NCBI GenBank assembly: GCA_965242535.1
Contig: OZ251458.1
Location: 4,588,001-4,652,000, forward strand
Source: VXRD01 sp965242535
GTDB lineage: Bacteria > Latescibacterota > UBA2968
Length of the DNA: 64,000 nucleotides
Direction: 5' to 3'
This document shows, in pieces, positions 61,452 to 64,000 of this stretch. Under the pieces are notes generated by a model. That model was not told the origin of the DNA, did no database searches, and was given only the letters and a program-made list of their open reading frames with translations. The position numbers and the translations under genes were made by a program. The first letter of the stretch is position 1. Each line of letters begins with the position of its first letter.

Positions 61452-62564
61452 TTATGGTGTGATCGGTGCGAGGTAGGGGCGCAGATGCTCAAGAGCTTTG
61501 GGGCCAATACCCCTGACCTTTGCGATATCGTCGATACTGTTAAATGCCCCATTCTGTTCTCGATAAGCCACGATGCGCGATGCAATTTGAGAGCCGATGC
61601 CGGGCAGGTGCTCGAGCTTTTTTCCCAATGCCTTGTTGATGTCGATCAATTGGGGTGCTTCTATTTTTTCTTCTGGGGGTGGGACGACCACAGCATTTTT
61701 ATATTCTTCAAAATTTGGCGTGCCGTGCGGGCCTTGGATTGGTTTCTGAAAAATCAAGAGGAACTCGTGAATTTTGTTGATGCGGAATACCGCCGGATAA
61801 CCGAGTGGACGCAAGTTATTGTACTCCTGACTTCTGTCCCAGATAATCAAATCGTCAAAAATAAAGCCGATATCCTCCATGAACAGAGAGACATCGCGGT
61901 GATAGGCATAGAATTGGCTCTTCTTTCGCAAATCCATGACAACCACACAACAGTAGCTTTTGGGCTTCATCGCAACATAGATTTGCTCAAAAATTTTGCG
62001 AAGTGAGAATAAGAACTCGTCATAATCGCGGATTTTCCCCAAATCTGACTCTGTTTCCCCATAATCGCGGCGCGCTTTGTAATCCGCTGTGCGCTTTTCC
62101 AAAAGAATGTCCCAATAAGGCGGCGAGGTAATCACCATATCCACGCTATTTGGAGACACGTATTTATCGAGCTTCCGACTGTCGTCAATGTGGATCTTGA
62201 CATCGGTTTGACCTTCAAAGGGAATCATCTGATGCACCCGATCCTCTGCAATTCGGGCAAATTCCGGCGAGATTTCTATGCCAACAGCGTCTTTGCCCAA
62301 CGCTTTGGCCGCGATCAACGTCGAGCCAATACCCACAAAAGGATCGAGTATTAAACGCGCATCTCGATTGGTAAAGCTTTCGATAAGCCGCAAGGCCAAG
62401 GCATGGGGAAACATGGCCGGATGCTTCAAGTCCCTTTCTTCCCGAGTTTTTTTGATGTCATTCCAAATCGAAATTGAATACCTCAACCACATCTTGCCAT
62501 TGAGTTCGTTTGCGCGTTTCGATTCGGTTTTGCGTTTTTCCACGACCCGTTTTCTTTTTTTCAT
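61452..62564 (-). CDS. Beta-class DNA methyltransferase fused to a ComEA-like helix-hairpin-helix domain
   Basis: This 370-residue protein has LILDPFVGIGSTLIAAKALG (about 71-90, SAM site), GIEISPEFARIAEDR and the catalytic VITSPPYWDILL (S-P-P-Y-W, 147-151). This order of SAM motif and catalytic motif fits the small beta-like N4C/N6A methylases. Residues about 310-368 (LEHLPGIGSQIASRIVAYRE and IDDIAKVRGIGPKALEHLRP) form a double helix-hairpin-helix like ComEA, giving non-specific DNA binding. The start ATG 62562-62564 has AAGAGG upstream. It lies 18 bases upstream of the LAGLIDADG-like gene. Confidence 0.85.
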   Translation of the reverse strand: MKKRKRVVEKRKTESKRANELNGKMWLRYSISIWNDIKKTREERDLKHPAMFPHALALRLIESFTNRDARLILDPFVGIGSTLIAAKALGKDAVGIEISPEFARIAEDRVHQMIPFEGQTDVKIHIDDSRKLDKYVSPNSVDMVITSPPYWDILLEKRTADYKARRDYGETESDLGKIRDYDEFLFSLRKIFEQIYVAMKPKSYCCVVVMDLRKKSQFYAYHRDVSLFMEDIGFIFDDLIIWDRSQEYNNLRPLGYPAVFRINKIHEFLLIFQKPIQGPHGTPNFEEYKNAVVVPPPEEKIEAPQLIDINKALGKKLEHLPGIGSQIASRIVAYREQNGAFNSIDDIAKVRGIGPKALEHLRPYLAPITP

Positions 62565-62905
62565 GACCTCTTCTCCTGTTATGACCCATCCTTGGCCCTC
62601 CTCGCAACGAGGCGGGAAGGCGTTATTTTTTTTCCGCGAATAACGGGAGAGATGGGAGTCAGTGGTCAGTCCACCCCGTTCCATCAACCGTAGAGCCTGC
62701 CTCTTGAGTGCCCTAATCAAGGGGAGACAGGCCCACTAAATTAAGACATTTCAGGCAAGCACGGGGGCCTATCCCCGCGATTGCGTCTCCCGTCTCCCGC
62801 CTTCCCTCTCCCGCCTCACCGCCTCCCCTCTCCCGTCTCCCGTCTCCCCGCCTCACCCGCCTTCCCTCTCCCGTCTCCCCTCTCCCGTCTCCCCGCCTCA
62901 CCGCC
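62565..62905. other. Low-complexity gap between the restriction-modification cluster and the last gene
   Basis: A degenerate REP at about 62753-62778, then about 120 bases of imperfect GGGAGAC/GGCGGGA heptamers (62785-62910). These run into the 3' end of the oxidoreductase gene. No gene was seen. Confidence 0.65.
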
Positions 62906-64000
62906 TCACCGTTTTGACCTGCGAATCCGCGCGGGCGTGTGGTCTCCGTGGGTTTCGCTGGAGAGAATTTTGAGCGACCGATCTGCGATGGGGAGATCGA
63001 TGCGAATCCCGCCTCGGCGGTGGGATTCCCGCAGGGCGATGGCGACCTCGAGCGCGGCGCGTCCATCGTCTCCTGAACAGCGCGGCGGCCGGTTGTTTTC
63101 CATCGCGTCGATGAGGTCATCGACGAGGGTGATCCCCTGCCCTTCGGGCCTCGCGGGGTGCGGAAAGGGCGACCGTGCGGGGATGCCGCGGCCTCTCAGA
63201 CCGCCCGGAACCCGTTGAATGAACTCAAACTCGAGCGCGTCTGACGAGGTGCGTACGCGGCCCTTTGTGCCGATGATGTCGAACTCCCAAGAGGCGACGC
63301 CGGTCGAGGTGCTGCGGAGATAGGCCCGCACGCCATTGTCAAAGGCGAGATACCCATTGCCCACCAGGTCGTCGTCCCCGGCCGCGGCTTCGTCCGACGC
63401 CATTTCGCCAAAGACCCACGCGACATTGCCCCCTGCGAGATAGCGGATCGCGTCGATGGCGTGGCTGCCATTGTGCGACAGGTTGCACGACGCATAAGCC
63501 GTGATCTGGAGCACATCGCCCAAATCGCCCGCTTCGATCCTGCGGCGGGTTTGGCTGAAATAGGCGTTGTAGCGGCGCGCGCAAAAGATGGCCAGGGCAA
63601 CGCCATTTGCCCGGCAGGCGTCGACCATAGCATCGGCTTCTGCAAGGCTGAACGCCATGGGCTTTTCCGCCCAAATCGCTTTGACCCCCGCCTCGGCCGC
63701 GTCGATCACAATTTGCGGGCGGTGGCGCGCCGTGGTGGTCACGCTGACGAGATCGGGTTTTTCGTTTGCGAGCAGGTCTTCGTGATGCGCGTACAGGTGG
63801 TCGGCATCAATGCCCCACCGGTCGCCGAACAGGGTGCGTTGCTCATCGTGGGGATCGGCCCCTGCGATGAGGTCGATTTGCGGATGGGCATGGTACGTAG
63901 GCCCGTGGCAATAGGGCAAGAAAATGGCCCCGCCCTGCGTGATCTCATCGTCAAACGTACTGCCCATCCGCCCCAAGCCAATAACCGCTGCTTTGTAAGA
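62906..64000 (-). CDS. Gfo/Idh/MocA-family oxidoreductase, 5' end beyond the window
   Basis: At least 364 residues are in the window. The frame is still open at the right edge, reading SYKAAVIGLGRMGS, the dinucleotide-binding N-terminus, so only a few residues are missing. Then come VSVTTTARHRPQIVIDAAEAG, the EKPMAFSLAEADAMVDAC motif (E-K-P with the substrate Lys) and a C-terminal alpha/beta domain with YASCNLSHNGSHAIDAIRYL. Such enzymes oxidise or reduce sugars and cyclitols with NAD(P). It probably serves the same sugar catabolism as the sulfatase and enolase-superfamily genes. The C-terminal tail (IRRSKR) borders low-complexity DNA. Confidence 0.9.
   Translation of the reverse strand, partial: SYKAAVIGLGRMGSTFDDEITQGGAIFLPYCHGPTYHAHPQIDLIAGADPHDEQRTLFGDRWGIDADHLYAHHEDLLANEKPDLVSVTTTARHRPQIVIDAAEAGVKAIWAEKPMAFSLAEADAMVDACRANGVALAIFCARRYNAYFSQTRRRIEAGDLGDVLQITAYASCNLSHNGSHAIDAIRYLAGGNVAWVFGEMASDEAAAGDDDLVGNGYLAFDNGVRAYLRSTSTGVASWEFDIIGTKGRVRTSSDALEFEFIQRVPGGLRGRGIPARSPFPHPARPEGQGITLVDDLIDAMENNRPPRCSGDDGRAALEVAIALRESHRRGGIRIDLPIADRSLKILSSETHGDHTPARIRRSKR

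Noticed and set aside
1..64000. tRNA or rRNA genes
   Set aside because: No cloverleaf with the conserved GTTC loop and no rRNA segment was recognised by eye on either strand; a short tRNA could still be missed without a covariance search.

Overview
The window is a 64 kb piece of a bacterial chromosome with fairly high GC. The envelope is Gram-negative: there is a TonB-dependent receptor, a PorV/FadL-like outer-membrane protein, lipoproteins, and a Wzx/Wzy-type polysaccharide locus. A sulfatase, an enolase-superfamily enzyme, an FAD oxidoreductase, an MDR dehydrogenase, an RraA-like protein and a Gfo/Idh/MocA oxidoreductase, together with very abundant small non-coding repeats, fit an uncultivated heterotroph of the Poribacteria/Latescibacterota kind. 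That placement is inference; no rRNA or tRNA gene was seen.

Layout. 1-15.7 kb (minus strand) is a surface-polysaccharide locus: chain-length protein (cut by the window edge), membrane-anchored SDR, DegT aminotransferase, phosphoglycosyl transferase, two GT4 glycosyltransferases, heparinase-like lyase, methyltransferase, Asp-box propeller protein, flippase and two O-antigen ligase/polymerase-type proteins. Decayed HAD and asparagine synthetase genes lie inside it. 15.8-23.2 kb holds a heptad-repeat nuclease-like protein, dusA, a TonB receptor and an outer-membrane protein with a lipoprotein. 23.8-30.7 kb is catabolic: GT-B enzyme, sulfatase, RraA-like, MDR dehydrogenase and an M20 amidohydrolase whose conserved Cys codon is UGA. 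30.7-34.7 kb is a scrambled defence region: an ATPase/RloB pair between the two ends of a wrecked restriction-modification gene, next to a MITE. 34.7-37.7 kb has a serine hydrolase, a HEPN/MNT toxin-antitoxin pair and an enolase-superfamily enzyme. 37.8-48.5 kb (plus strand) has an FAD oxidoreductase, smc, a phosphodiesterase-like lipoprotein, an adenine methylase, moaA and a BCCT transporter. 48.6-55.7 kb is a repeat array followed by a 1982-residue secreted GLUG/Ig/dockerin protein with a 22-G tract upstream. 56.2-59.5 kb has an Rpn-like nuclease with a duplicated tail, two thioredoxin-fold proteins and purE. 60-62.6 kb is a candidate three-gene restriction-modification system. The window ends in a Gfo/Idh/MocA gene.

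Repeats shape the window. REP hairpins carry 5'-GTAG at the foot and occur singly or as inverted pairs in tandem arrays on both sides of the BCCT gene. A second hairpin repeat flanks the TonB receptor gene and has inserted into one copy of a roughly 430-bp interspersed repeat. Two 163-bp MITE copies share 15-bp inverted ends and TTA flanks. Many gene remnants end at or beside one of these repeats.
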